A stretch of 64,000 nucleotides of DNA from Streptomyces aureocirculatus (lineage in GTDB: Bacteria; Actinomycetota; Actinomycetes; Streptomycetales; Streptomycetaceae), in contig NZ_JOAP01000009.1 of NCBI RefSeq assembly GCF_000720475.1, positions 1-64,000 of the forward strand, in the 5' to 3' direction. Position numbers and translations under genes: made by a program. Each line of letters begins with the position of its first letter. Positions within the stretch are counted from its first letter, which is position 1. Below, piece after piece: positions 35,416 to 44,897 of the stretch. A model generated the notes under the pieces. That model saw nothing but the letters and a program-made list of their open reading frames with translations, had not been told where the DNA came from and did no database searches.

Positions 35416-37275
35416 TCAGGCCCCCTGGGCGGGCTCGGTGCCGGAGGCGGGCTCAGCTCTGGGGGTGGGCTCAGCTCCGGGGGTGGGTTCGGCCCTGGGG
35501 GCGGGCTCGGCCCTGGCTGCGGGCTCGGCCCCGGAGGCGGACTCGGCCCTGGCTGCGGACTCGGCCCTGGCTGCGGGCTCGGCCCCGGAGGCGGGCTCAG
35601 CTCCGGGGGCGGACTCGGCCCAGGGGACGGGTTCGGCCCTGGGGGCGGGCTCGGCCCTGGGGGCGGGCTCGGCCCCGGAGGCGGGCTCGGCCCCGGAGGC
35701 GGTCTCAGCCCCGGAGGCGGACTCAGCCCCGGAGGCGGACTCAGCCCCGGAGGCGGACTCAGCTCCGGAGGCGGACTCAGCTCCGGGGGCGGGCTCAGCT
35801 CCAGGGGCGGGCTCGGCCCTGGCTCCGGGCTCGGCACCGGAGGCGGTCGGCGCCGGGGTACCGCCCGGGGCGCCGGTGGCCTCCGGGGGCGGGACGTCGT
35901 CCGGGGTGCCCGTGGCCGTCGACGCCGCGCTGGTGGCCGTCGGCGAGGCACCGGTGGCTGTAGGAGCGGCGCCGGTCGCCGTAGACGCGGGGCCTGTCGC
36001 CGTCGCCGTGGCACCGGTCGCCGCCGGAGAGGCACCGGTGGACGTCGGCGTGGCACCGGTCGCCGTCGACGCGGAGCCGGTCGCCGCCAGCGAAGCACCG
36101 GACGCCGTAGACGCGGGGCCGGTCGCCGCCGGAGAGGCACCGGTCGCCGCCAGCGAAGCACCGGACGCCGTCGACGCCGCGTCGCCGCCCCCCTCGCGCC
36201 GCCGTCGTACCGCCCAGAACACCGCGCTGCCCGCGGCCACCGTCACGCCGACGCCGATGGCGCCCGCGAGGCCGCCGGACAGGCGGGCGTCGGTGATGTC
36301 CTCGATGCCGTAGTCCGCGAGCGGCGAGCCCGCGGCGGCGTGCTCCTTCTCGCCCTTGTCGAAGCCCTTGTCCTGAGCGACTTTCTCCAGGCCGTCGGGG
36401 TTGGTGGAGGCGTAGAAGGAGACGAAGCCCGCGAGGACGAAGGAGGTCAGCAGGCCCGCGGCCCACAGCTTGCGGTGCGAGCGGGCAGGGGCGGGAGTGG
36501 CCGGTGCAGCGGCGGTGGCCGGTGCGGCGGGAGTGGCCGGTGCGGCGGGGGTGTCGATCAGTTTGCCGGCGACGCGCAGCTTGAGCGGCGCGGTCAGACC
36601 GCGCGCGCCGTACACCAGGTCAGGGCGGACGGCGATCACCGCGCCGACCGTGAGGGCCGTGATGACGGCCTCGCCGACGCCGATCAGGACGTGGACGCCG
36701 ATCATGGCGGTGGCGACCTTGCCGAGGGACACATCCGTGGTGCCGCCGACGGCGTAGACGAGGGTGAAGGCGGCGGCCGCGGCCGGAACGGAGACGAGCG
36801 CGGCGGTGAACGCGGCGGCCGTCACCGAGCGGCGGCCACGCGGCAGCACCTTCACGAGGCCCCGGCAGACCGCGTACGCCACGAAGGTCGTGACTACCGC
36901 CATGACCAGGACGTTCACGCCGAGCGCGGTCAGACCGCCGTCGGCGAAGAGCAGCCCCTGCATGAGCAGGACGACGGCGACGCACAGGACACCGGTGCAG
37001 GGGCCGACGAGTATCGCGGCGAGCGCACCGCCGAGGAGATGACCGCTGGTCCCGGCGGCGACCGGGAAGTTCAGCATCTGCACGGCGAAGATGAAGGCGG
37101 CGACGAGCCCGGCGAGCGGCGCGGTGCGCTCACCCCCGTCCGCGACCGTGCCCGCCGGGGACAGCGCCGCCTGTTCACGCCGTGCGCCGCGAAGGCTCAC
37201 GGCGATCGCGCCGACGGCGAGGGCCCCGGCGGCGGCGGAAACGGGCGCATTGATGAAGCCATCGGGGACATGCAT
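35416..37275 (-). CDS. cbiM: Nickel/cobalt ECF transporter substrate-binding subunit, CbiM fused to CbiN-like domain, with long repeat tail
   Basis: A 619-aa protein. Residues 1 to about 230 are CbiM, whose N-terminus MHVPDGFIN gives the Met-His metal-coordinating start. It is fused to a PDGLE/CbiN-like part (about 255-365: TNPDGLEKVAQDKGFDK and a membrane helix). The last 250 residues or so (DNA 35419-36177) are repeats: twelve heptads such as ASPAATG and PASTATG, then about 23 hexads such as GAESAS, RAEPAP and GAEPAS. The tail has no counterpart in the family as I know it. The metal, Ni2+ or Co2+, is not fixed by sequence, but a Nur-box-like site upstream argues for nickel. Confidence 0.9.
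   Translation of the reverse strand: MHVPDGFINAPVSAAAGALAVGAIAVSLRGARREQAALSPAGTVADGGERTAPLAGLVAAFIFAVQMLNFPVAAGTSGHLLGGALAAILVGPCTGVLCVAVVLLMQGLLFADGGLTALGVNVLVMAVVTTFVAYAVCRGLVKVLPRGRRSVTAAAFTAALVSVPAAAAAFTLVYAVGGTTDVSLGKVATAMIGVHVLIGVGEAVITALTVGAVIAVRPDLVYGARGLTAPLKLRVAGKLIDTPAAPATPAAPATAAAPATPAPARSHRKLWAAGLLTSFVLAGFVSFYASTNPDGLEKVAQDKGFDKGEKEHAAAGSPLADYGIEDITDARLSGGLAGAIGVGVTVAAGSAVFWAVRRRREGGGDAASTASGASLAATGASPAATGPASTASGASLAATGSASTATGATPTSTGASPAATGATATATGPASTATGAAPTATGASPTATSAASTATGTPDDVPPPEATGAPGGTPAPTASGAEPGARAEPAPGAEPAPGAESASGAESASGAESASGAESASGAETASGAEPASGAEPAPRAEPAPRAEPVPWAESAPGAEPASGAEPAARAESAARAESASGAEPAARAEPAPRAEPTPGAEPTPRAEPASGTEPAQGA
35419..36177. repeat. Coding tandem repeats in the CbiM tail (18-bp and 21-bp units)
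   Basis: About 35419-35835 consists of 18-bp units coding [GR]AE[PS]xx hexapeptides. About 35905-36177 consists of 21-bp units coding Ala/Ser/Thr/Gly heptapeptides. Neighbouring units differ by a few bases. The unit lengths are multiples of three, so gain or loss of units keeps the frame. Confidence 0.85.
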
Positions 37276-37381
37276 GCGCGCACTCCTGGAAAGGCGCATG
37301 TCGTAAGCGTGGGGAGGCACTCACGACGAGAGCGGATCGCTCCGAGCGGGTCGCTCGTGAACCTTTCAAGGATGGGCGTTG

Positions 37382-37398
37382 TTGCAAATGGCTAGCAA
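37382..37398. promoter_or_regulatory. Candidate Nur (nickel-responsive Fur-family) box upstream of cbiM
   Basis: TTGCAA-ATGGC-TAGCAA, about 110 bp upstream of the cbiM start, matches the Nur box described in S. coelicolor (tTGCaa-N5-ttGCAA) at all but one base. Nur represses nickel uptake genes when nickel is plentiful, so this fits the downstream transporter. Binding is inferred. Confidence 0.6.
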
Positions 37399-37544
37399 GA
37401 GCGGCCCGGCAACGATTGCGCGCCCCTACGGCGCACCGGGCGCCCCTGACCCCGACCGTATGCGCGAGTGACATTTACGTACATATGGGACATTAGGGAG
37501 TAGCCGCCAGGCGTGGGCCGGAACGACGACGAGGAGTAAGCCGC

Positions 37545-37925
37545 ATGTCCGCAGTCGAGCAGTACACCCGGGCCCACCTGGTCACCGACTCCCCCGACGA
37601 ACATGTCGTCGTTCCCGTCGCGCTGCGCTACGACCCCGAGGCCGACCCGCAGTCCGTACGGGTCGGCCTCCCGGGCAATCAGGGGAGTGAGTGGGCGGGG
37701 CTGCCCGGCGGGGCCGAGTGGGTCGTGGCCCGCGAGCTTCTGGAGCGGGGTCTCAGGACCCCCGCGCGCAGCGGTGACGTGACCGTCTGGCCGTGCGGCC
37801 GGGTGCAGGCGGTGCTTGAGTTCCACTCACCGGCGGGGGTGGCGGTCATGCAGTTCGACTCGTCGGCCCTCATCCGCTTCCTGCGCCGTACGCGCACCGT
37901 CGCCACCGCGCCCGTCGGCCACTGA
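37545..37925 (+). CDS. ssgE: SsgA-like sporulation protein, SsgE-type
   Basis: A 126-aa SsgA-like protein (SALP), a family confined to morphologically complex actinomycetes. Typical stretches are VVPVALRYDPEADPQSVRVG, EWVVARELLERGL, SGDVTVWPCG and ALIRFLRRT. SALPs steer septum placement, peptidoglycan remodelling and spore separation. The neighbourhood (near pmt) agrees, from memory, with ssgE of S. coelicolor, which acts in spore separation. The paralogue assignment is less certain than the family. GAGGAG lies upstream of ATG 37545. Confidence 0.87.
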   Translation: MSAVEQYTRAHLVTDSPDEHVVVPVALRYDPEADPQSVRVGLPGNQGSEWAGLPGGAEWVVARELLERGLRTPARSGDVTVWPCGRVQAVLEFHSPAGVAVMQFDSSALIRFLRRTRTVATAPVGH

Positions 37926-37949
37926 CCCGGGAGCGAGCCCTGGTCGGTG

Positions 37950-38008
37950 GCCGACGGACGCGGGCCGGGGCGGTGGCCGACGGACGCGGCCGGTGCCGAC
38001 GGACGCGG
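37950..38008. repeat. Three short direct repeats between ssgE and the MmpL gene
   Basis: GCCGACGGACGCGG occurs at 37950-37963, 37976-37989 and 37995-38008, in the gap between two convergent genes. No gene is visible here. The repeats could form alternative hairpins with nearby CCCGGGAGCG words. Confidence 0.6.
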
Positions 38009-38031
38009 GCCGGGTCAGCGGCCCGGGAGCG

Positions 38032-40305
38032 TCAGACGTTCACCAACTCGCGCCGCCCCTCGGGGCCACCCTGGTCCGCGGCGTCGCGCAACCCCTCACC
38101 CTCGACGTCCACGTTAGGCAGCGCGCGGTCGAGCCACCTCGGCAGCCACCAGGCCCTGCGGCCGAGCAGCGCGAGAACCGCCGGTACCAGCGCCATGCGC
38201 ACGATGAACGCGTCGAAGAAGACCGCGATCGCGAGCCCGAAGCCGATCATCTTGATCATCTGCTCGCTGGAGCCGATGAACCCGGCGAACACCGCGATCA
38301 TGATGACCGCCGCCGCGGAGACGACCCGCGCCCCGTGCTTGAAGCCGGTGACGATCGCCTCCTGCGGGCTCTCGCCGTGCACGTGCGCCTCCCGCATCCG
38401 GGTCACGAGGAACACCTCGTAGTCCATCGCGAGGCCGAAGACCACACCGACCATGAAGATCGGCATCATGCTCATGATCGGGCCGGTCTGCTCGACGCCG
38501 AACAGCGAGCCGAGCCAGCCCCACTGGAAGACCGCGACCACGGCGCCGAGCGCGGCGAGCACCGAGAGCAGGAAGCCGAGCGCCGCCTTGAGCGGGACAA
38601 GGACCGAGCGGAAGACGACGATCAGGAGGAGGAAGGCGAGCCCGACGACCAGCGCCAGATACGGCACCAGGGCGTCGTTGAGCTTCTGCGAGACGTCGAT
38701 GTTCATGGCCGTGGTGCCGGTGACCATGACGTCGGCGCCGCTGTCGGCCTCGACGTCCTTCGCCTCGTCGCGGATGGCGTGCACCAGGTTCTCGGTCTCG
38801 GTGCCGCTGGGCTTGGACGACGGCACGACGGTGATCATCGCGGTGTCGCCCGCCTTGTTGAACCGCGGGGGGCTCGCCGAGAGGACGTCGCCCATACCGG
38901 CGATCTGCTTCTGGACCGCGGCCGCCTCGCCCTTCGGGTCGTCGACGCCCTTCAGGTCGGTGACCGTCATCAGCGGGCCGTTGAAGCCGGGCCCGAAGTT
39001 GTCCGCGATCAGGTCGTAGGCCTTGCGCTGGGTCGTGGACGTGGGCTGTGCGCCGTCGTCGGGCAGGCCGAGTTCGAGCTGGGCGACCGGTACGGCGGCG
39101 GCGCCGAGGCCGATGATGCCGAACAGCAGGACGGCGACCGGCCGGCGGACCACGAAGCGGGCCCAGCGGGTGCCCAGGTTCTCCTTGGCGGGGCTCCCCT
39201 CGGCGGCACTCCCCGTAACAGGGCTTCCCGCGGTGGCGGCACCGGCAGCCTTCGCCGCCCGCTTGCGGCCGCCGAGCAGCCCGCCCTTCGCACCCGTGGG
39301 CTTGACCTTCCGGCCCGCGTAGCCGAGCAGCGCCGGGATCATGGTGAGCGCGATCAGGACCGCGATGGCGACCGTGCCCGCCGCGGCGACACCCATCTTG
39401 GTGAGCATCGGGATGTCGACCACGGCGAGGCCGACGAGGGCGATCACGACGGTCAGGCCCGCGAAGACGACGGCGGACCCGGCGGTGCCGACGGCGCGCC
39501 CCGCCGCGTCCTCGCGCTCGCGGCCCTCGGCCAGTTCGGCGCGGTAGCGGGAGACGATGAAGAGCGCGTAGTCGATGCCGACGGCGAGGCCGATCATCAT
39601 GGCCAGCGTCGAGGTGGTCGTACCCAGGTCGAGCGCGTCGGCGAGCGCGGCGATCGAGGAGACACCGATGCCGACGCCGATCAGCGCGGTGAGCAGCGGG
39701 AGACCGGCCGCGACCAGCGAGCCGAAGGTGATGACCAGCACGACGGCCGCGATGGCTATGCCGATGATCTCGGTGGCGCCGGTGTGCGGCATGGCCTGCA
39801 GCGCGTCACCGCCGACCTCGACGGTCATGCCGTCGATGCGGGCCTTGTCGGTGGTCTTCTCCAGGGCGTCACGGCTGTCGTCGGTCAGCTCCATGGAGGT
39901 GACCTTGTACGTCACGGACGCGTACGCCGTCGTGCCGTCCTTGGAGACGGCCTTGGCCTCGAACGGGTCGGCGGCTGCGGCGACTTGGTCCGAGCCGGAG
40001 CCGAGCGCGGCGACCGTCTTCCGGATGTCGGCCTTGTGGGCGGGGTCGGTGACCTTCTCGCCGTCCGGCGCCTTGAAGACGACGCGGGCGCTCGCCCCGT
40101 CGGCGCTGGCCTCGGGGGCGCGCTTCTCCAGGAGGTCGAAGGCCTGCTGCGCCTCCGTGCCCGGAATGGAGAAGGAGCTGGACGCGGCGGTGGGCGCGGA
40201 GGCCGCGCCGACTCCGGCGAGGGTCAGCAGCGCCACCCAGATCAGGGCGACGAAGTGCCGTCGCCGGAAGGCGAGTCGGCCTAGTTTGTAGAGGAACGTG
40301 GCCAC
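38032..40305 (-). CDS. MmpL-family RND transporter
   Basis: A 757-aa protein with two RND halves. Each has a periplasmic loop after the first helix and a bundle of five to six helices. The proton-relay Asp-Tyr pairs are in VGIDYALF (first half) and AMDYEVF (second half). MmpL proteins export lipids or drugs. The start is GTG 40305 (MATFLYKLGRLAFRRRHF). It lies downstream of a TetR gene on the same strand, 180 bp apart, and is probably its main target. Confidence 0.9.
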   Translation of the reverse strand: MATFLYKLGRLAFRRRHFVALIWVALLTLAGVGAASAPTAASSSFSIPGTEAQQAFDLLEKRAPEASADGASARVVFKAPDGEKVTDPAHKADIRKTVAALGSGSDQVAAAADPFEAKAVSKDGTTAYASVTYKVTSMELTDDSRDALEKTTDKARIDGMTVEVGGDALQAMPHTGATEIIGIAIAAVVLVITFGSLVAAGLPLLTALIGVGIGVSSIAALADALDLGTTTSTLAMMIGLAVGIDYALFIVSRYRAELAEGREREDAAGRAVGTAGSAVVFAGLTVVIALVGLAVVDIPMLTKMGVAAAGTVAIAVLIALTMIPALLGYAGRKVKPTGAKGGLLGGRKRAAKAAGAATAGSPVTGSAAEGSPAKENLGTRWARFVVRRPVAVLLFGIIGLGAAAVPVAQLELGLPDDGAQPTSTTQRKAYDLIADNFGPGFNGPLMTVTDLKGVDDPKGEAAAVQKQIAGMGDVLSASPPRFNKAGDTAMITVVPSSKPSGTETENLVHAIRDEAKDVEADSGADVMVTGTTAMNIDVSQKLNDALVPYLALVVGLAFLLLIVVFRSVLVPLKAALGFLLSVLAALGAVVAVFQWGWLGSLFGVEQTGPIMSMMPIFMVGVVFGLAMDYEVFLVTRMREAHVHGESPQEAIVTGFKHGARVVSAAAVIMIAVFAGFIGSSEQMIKMIGFGLAIAVFFDAFIVRMALVPAVLALLGRRAWWLPRWLDRALPNVDVEGEGLRDAADQGGPEGRRELVNV

Positions 40306-40485
40306 GAGGGCGTACTCCCGGTCAGGTCGTGGGTCGAATCAGGGCAGGTCGGGGCATACCTTGGCGAGCCAGGGCAGGCCGGGGCAGCGCGGCTCGGCCC
40401 GACGACGTGAGCGGTCGCGTCAGGAAGGAACTGCGAGGCGGGATATAGGGGGTATCAGGGGGTTGGGGGTTTCGAGGGTGGCAGG

Positions 40486-41091
40486 TCAGACGCCGAGGAC
40501 GGGGAGGATCACGGCGTCGACGTACCGGCCGAGGAAGGCCTGGTCGACCGTGCGCTCCTCGACGAGTTCACGGGCGACGAAGGCGCCCAGCATCATGTGG
40601 CTGACGTATTCGAGTGCCGGGTTGTCCGCGGCGACCTCGCCGCGCTCCACCGCCCGGCGCAGCAGCGCGTTGAGGCCGGTGATCTCCGGCTCGATGAGCA
40701 ACTGCCGCAGCGCCTGGTGGAGTTCGGGGTTGTCGTGGATGGCATGGAACAGACCCCGCATCAGCGCGTTGTCCCGCTCCATCTGGCAGTCGTCCGTGCG
40801 GGCCACCAGCTCCTGGAAGTCACCGCGCAGCGAGCCCGTGTCGATGTCCGCGAGTGACACCGGCTTGTTGTGTCTGAGGGCCCGCGCGACCAGCTCCGGC
40901 TTGCTGCCCCACTGGCGGTAGAGCGTGGCCTTGCTGGAACGCGTGCGGGTGGCCACCGCGTCCATCGTGAGGCCGTCGTACCCGACCTCGCGGAGCAGGT
41001 CGAGAACGGCCTCGTACAGCTCGGCCTCACGCTCGGGCGTGATCCGGCTCCGCCGTACCGGCGTCGCCACGTCGGCCACCGTTTCGGCCAT
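40486..41091 (-). CDS. TetR-family regulator of the MmpL transporter
   Basis: A 201-aa TetR protein. The N-terminal helix-turn-helix reads VGYDGLTMDAVATR then SSKATLYRQWGSK (about residues 37-65). The C-terminal helical domain, which would bind ligand, has the usual length. It probably represses itself and the downstream MmpL gene. A 15-bp palindrome at 41156-41170, 65 bp upstream, is the likely operator. Confidence 0.9.
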   Translation of the reverse strand: MAETVADVATPVRRSRITPEREAELYEAVLDLLREVGYDGLTMDAVATRTRSSKATLYRQWGSKPELVARALRHNKPVSLADIDTGSLRGDFQELVARTDDCQMERDNALMRGLFHAIHDNPELHQALRQLLIEPEITGLNALLRRAVERGEVAADNPALEYVSHMMLGAFVARELVEERTVDQAFLGRYVDAVILPVLGV

Positions 41092-41155
41092 GCGCCGACT
41101 CCCTTCGCGATGGGACCGCTGTTCTGCTCAGTATCGTATGCCCCGCAATAACGAA

Positions 41156-41170
41156 ACGAAACGGTTTCGT
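41156..41170. promoter_or_regulatory. Candidate TetR operator
   Basis: ACGAAAC-G-GTTTCGT is a perfect odd-length inverted repeat between the TetR gene and the divergent tricorn gene. It lies in an A-rich island (AATAACGAAACGAAACGG) that stands out from the GC-rich flanks. Operators of this size and symmetry, just upstream of TetR genes, are typical of autoregulation. Confidence 0.6.
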
Positions 41171-41226
41171 ACGTGTTCTGGAGCACACCGTTCCACGAGT
41201 TGCCGCCCTCGACGGCGCGGAAAAGC

Positions 41227-44200
41227 ATGGGAAGGGTGACCCAGGCCTACCTACGTTTCCCGCACGTGAGCGGCGACCACCTCTGCTTCGTGGCGGAGGA
41301 CGACCTCTGGGTGGCGCCCCTGGGCGCGGAGAGCACGCCCGTACGAAGGGCGTACCGCCTCACCGCCGACCGCACCAAGCTGGGCCACCCGAGGTTCTCC
41401 CCCGACGGCCGCCACATCGCGTACACGAGCTGGCGCAGCCTCGACCCGGAGGTGCATCTGGCGCCGGTGGAGGGCGGGCCCGCGCGGCGCCTGACGTACT
41501 GGGGTTCCAGCGACACCCGGGTGTGCGGCTGGACGCCGGACGGCCACATCCTCGCCGTGTCCTCGCACGGCCAGCCCTTCTCGCACTTCTGCTGGGCCTA
41601 CAGCGTGCCCACCGACGGCTCACCCGGCGGCAAACTGCCGTGGGGCCCGGTCCACGACATCGCCGTCCTCGACACGGCCGGCGCCGCCGACTCGGCCGAG
41701 GGCGAGTGCGACCGCAGGACGCTGCTGCTGACGGGCAAGCCGCCGCACGAGCCGGCCGCCTGGAAGCGGTACCGCGGCGGCGCCACCGGCCGCCTGTGGC
41801 TGCACGGCGAGCGGTTGCTCGAAGGCCTCGGGGGGCATCTGGACTCCCCCATGTTCGTGTCCGGGCGCATCGCGTTCCTCTCCGACCACGAGGGCGTCGG
41901 CAACCTCTACTCCTGCCGCCACGACGGCACGGACCTGCGGCGCCACACCGACCACGACGCCTGCTACGCGCGGCACGCCGCGAGCGACGGCACCCGCGTC
42001 GTCTACCAGTGCGCGGGCGAGGTCTGGCTGGTGGACGACCTGGCGGCCGACTCCGTACCGCGCCGCGTGGACATCGAGATCGGCGGCCCCCGCGCGGGCC
42101 GGCGCGTCTACCAGGTACCGGCGTCGCGCCACCTCGACGCGCTCTCCGTGGACACCACGGGCCGCGCGAGTGCCGTCGTCGTCCGCGGCAGCCTCTACTG
42201 GCTCACCCACCGCGACGGGCCCGCCCGCACCATCGCCGACACCCCGGGGGTGCGGGTACGGCTGCCGGAGATGCTGGGCGCCTGCGGGAAGGTCGCCTAT
42301 GTCACGGACGCGGAGGGCGAGGACGCCATCGAGATCGCCTGTCTGCCGCGGGCCAGCGGCGTCCGGGACACGACCAGGCTGGCGAGCGGACGGCTCGGGC
42401 GGGTGCACGAGCTGGTGTCCGACCCGGACGGCGAGCGCCTCGCGGTCGCCTCGCACGACGGGCGGCTGCTCCTGGTCACGGTGCCGGAGGAGGTCGCCGA
42501 CGGCCCTGACGGCGTGTCCGGCGCCCCGGGCGGTGCGCACACCGTCGTCGTGGGCACGACGGTCACGGGCGTGCCGGTGCTGGGGCCCGCGCGCGAGGCG
42601 GCCGGGGAGGCCACCGCTTCTGGGGAAGCCGGGGAGGCCGCCGCCTCCGGGGAAGCCGACCCCGCCGCCGCGATCGCTCCCGCCGACCCCGACCCGGACC
42701 CCGACCTGGGCCCCGACCTGGACCCGGACTCCGCTCCCGCTCCCGCTCCCGCTCCCGTCTGCGAAGTGACCGAGCTGATCCGTTCCGTCAATGGTCCGGT
42801 GCGCGACCTCGCGTTCTCGCCGGACGGGGCGTGGCTCACCTGGTCGCACCCGGGCATCGGCAGGTCCCTGCGGCAGATCAAGCTGGCGCGGATCACGGGC
42901 CCCGGCGCCCCCACGGTCATCGACGTGACGAACGGCCGCTTCGAGGACGAGAACCCGGTCTTCACCCGGGACGGCCGCTATCTCGCCTTCCTGTCCTGGC
43001 GCGGCTTCGACCCGGTCTACGACGTGCACACCGGCGACCTGTCCTTCCCCCTCGGCTGCCGCCCCTACCTCGTACCGCTGTCGTCCGCGACGCCCTCGCC
43101 CTTCGCGCTGCTGCCCGACGGGCGGCCCGCGGCGGGCGGCCTCGACCCGGCCGTCGACGACAGGGACGGCGGGCCCGGCGAGGGCACGGTGACGGTGGAG
43201 GCGGAGGGCCTGGCGAGCCGGGTGACGCCGTTCCCGGTGGCGGCGTCGAAGTACTCCGCGCTGTGCCCGGTCAGCGGCGGCGGCCTGGTCTGGCTGCGCT
43301 GGCCCATCTCGGGCGCGCTCGGCGAGACCTTCGCCAACCCGGCGGACATGTCGGGGCGTCCGACGCTGGAGTACTTCAACATCACCAAGGCCAAGAAGTA
43401 CGAACTCGTCGACCACCTGGACTGGTTCGCGTCCAGCGGGGACGGCTCCCGGCTCGTGGTCGTGGACGAGGGCGAGCTGCGGGCCGTGCCGTCCACGGAG
43501 TCCGGCGACCTCGACACGACCGTCTGGATCGACCTGCGGCGCGTCCTGCACGACGTCGACCCGGCCGCCGAGTGGCGGCAGTCCTTCGAGGAGGCGGGCC
43601 GCCTGATCCGGGCCTACTTCTGGGAGCCGGGGATGTGCGGCATCGACTGGGACGCGGTGCTCGCCCAGTACCGGCCGCTCGTGGACCGCGTCGCGTCGCC
43701 CGACGAGTTCGCCGACCTGCTCCGCGAGGTACTCGGCGAGCTGGGCACCTCGCACGCCTATGTCACCGCCGCCCGGCGCAACGAGGGGCCGCCGCACTAC
43801 CAGCGGGCGATGGGGCTGCTCGGTGCCAACCTGGTGCGCCGGGACGAGGGCTGGGTGGTGAAGCGGATCCTGCCCGGCGAGTCCTCCGACTCCAAGGCGC
43901 GCTCGCCCCTCGCCGGTGCGGGCATCCGCGAGGGCGCGGTGCTCACCCACGTCGACGGGCGCCCCGTGGACCCGGTGACGGGCCCCTATCCGCTGCTCGC
44001 TGCGGCGGGCGGCACGACGGTCGAGCTGACCTTCCGGCCCGCGGAGGGCGGCGGGCGTGCGCGCCGGGTCGCGATCGTGCCGCTGGTGGACGAGCGGCCA
44101 CTGCGGTACCAGGACTGGGTGGCCAAACGCCGGGACGTCGTCAAGGAGTTGAGCGGTGGCCGGTGCGGCTATCTGCACATCCCCGACATGGGCGGCTCGG

Positions 44201-44817
44201 GGTGGGCGCAGTTCAACCGGGACCTGCGGCTCGCGATGTCACGGCCCGCGCTGCTGGTGGACGTACGGGGCAACGCGGGCGGCCACATCAGCGAGCTGGT
44301 GGTGGAGAAGCTGACCCGGAAGATCATCGGCTGGGACCTCACCCGGGACGCCCAGCCGGTGTCGTACGCGTCGAACGCCCCTCGCGGGCCCGTCGTCGCC
44401 CTGGCCGACGAGGCGACCTCGTCCGACGGCGACATGATCACGGCGGTGTTCAAGCTGCTCGGGCTCGGTCCCGTGGTGGGGCAGCGGACGTGGGGCGGGG
44501 TGGTCGGGATGACCGGGCGGCATCCGCTCGGGGACGGCACGGTCATCACGGTGCCGATGAACGCGGCGTGGTTCGACACCTACGGCTGGTCCGTGGAGAA
44601 CCACGGCGTGGAGCCGGACCTCGCGGTGGTGCGAACTCCCCTCGACTGGGCGGAGGGACGGCACGCGCAGCTCGACGACGCCGTACGCCTCGCCCTCGAC
44701 CTCCTGGAGCGACAACCGGCCGCGGTGCCGCCGGGCTACTCGGACGTACCCGACCGGCGCCGCCCCGCGCTGCCGCCCCGCGACACCGCCCACCACGCTC
44801 CCCGCGACACAGAGTGA
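41227..44817 (+). CDS. tri: Tricorn protease homologue
   Basis: A 1196-aa protein of the tricorn (S41) family, which degrades oligopeptides released by the proteasome. N-terminal beta-propeller repeats run to about residue 700 (for example FSPDGRHIAYTSWRS, FSPDGAWLTWSHPGI, FTRDGRYLAFLSWRG). A PDZ-like part and the protease core follow. Catalytic residues are visible: His in LGTSHAYV, Ser-Asp in EATSSDGDM and Glu in GVEPDLAV. A low-complexity Ala/Glu/Asp-Pro linker (about 465-515) interrupts the two propellers. ATG 41227 is preferred, with GTG 41236 as an alternative. It is divergent from the TetR gene. Confidence 0.92.
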   Translation: MGRVTQAYLRFPHVSGDHLCFVAEDDLWVAPLGAESTPVRRAYRLTADRTKLGHPRFSPDGRHIAYTSWRSLDPEVHLAPVEGGPARRLTYWGSSDTRVCGWTPDGHILAVSSHGQPFSHFCWAYSVPTDGSPGGKLPWGPVHDIAVLDTAGAADSAEGECDRRTLLLTGKPPHEPAAWKRYRGGATGRLWLHGERLLEGLGGHLDSPMFVSGRIAFLSDHEGVGNLYSCRHDGTDLRRHTDHDACYARHAASDGTRVVYQCAGEVWLVDDLAADSVPRRVDIEIGGPRAGRRVYQVPASRHLDALSVDTTGRASAVVVRGSLYWLTHRDGPARTIADTPGVRVRLPEMLGACGKVAYVTDAEGEDAIEIACLPRASGVRDTTRLASGRLGRVHELVSDPDGERLAVASHDGRLLLVTVPEEVADGPDGVSGAPGGAHTVVVGTTVTGVPVLGPAREAAGEATASGEAGEAAASGEADPAAAIAPADPDPDPDLGPDLDPDSAPAPAPAPVCEVTELIRSVNGPVRDLAFSPDGAWLTWSHPGIGRSLRQIKLARITGPGAPTVIDVTNGRFEDENPVFTRDGRYLAFLSWRGFDPVYDVHTGDLSFPLGCRPYLVPLSSATPSPFALLPDGRPAAGGLDPAVDDRDGGPGEGTVTVEAEGLASRVTPFPVAASKYSALCPVSGGGLVWLRWPISGALGETFANPADMSGRPTLEYFNITKAKKYELVDHLDWFASSGDGSRLVVVDEGELRAVPSTESGDLDTTVWIDLRRVLHDVDPAAEWRQSFEEAGRLIRAYFWEPGMCGIDWDAVLAQYRPLVDRVASPDEFADLLREVLGELGTSHAYVTAARRNEGPPHYQRAMGLLGANLVRRDEGWVVKRILPGESSDSKARSPLAGAGIREGAVLTHVDGRPVDPVTGPYPLLAAAGGTTVELTFRPAEGGGRARRVAIVPLVDERPLRYQDWVAKRRDVVKELSGGRCGYLHIPDMGGSGWAQFNRDLRLAMSRPALLVDVRGNAGGHISELVVEKLTRKIIGWDLTRDAQPVSYASNAPRGPVVALADEATSSDGDMITAVFKLLGLGPVVGQRTWGGVVGMTGRHPLGDGTVITVPMNAAWFDTYGWSVENHGVEPDLAVVRTPLDWAEGRHAQLDDAVRLALDLLERQPAAVPPGYSDVPDRRRPALPPRDTAHHAPRDTE

Positions 44818-44897
44818 CTGATCGAAATGCGGCTTCCGCACCGCTGTGTGAGTCTGGTCGAGCCCCGATCCCCTCACCCATCACGGGAGTGAACCTC

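Noticed and set aside
35438..37395. Long Gly-rich plus-strand frames opposite cbiM
   Set aside because: Products of the repeat tail read in reverse; the minus strand encodes the recognisable CbiM-CbiN protein.
37276..37544. Cobalamin riboswitch before cbiMQO
   Set aside because: I looked for a B12-box-like core and extended pairing on the minus strand and found none. The Nur-like site explains control better.
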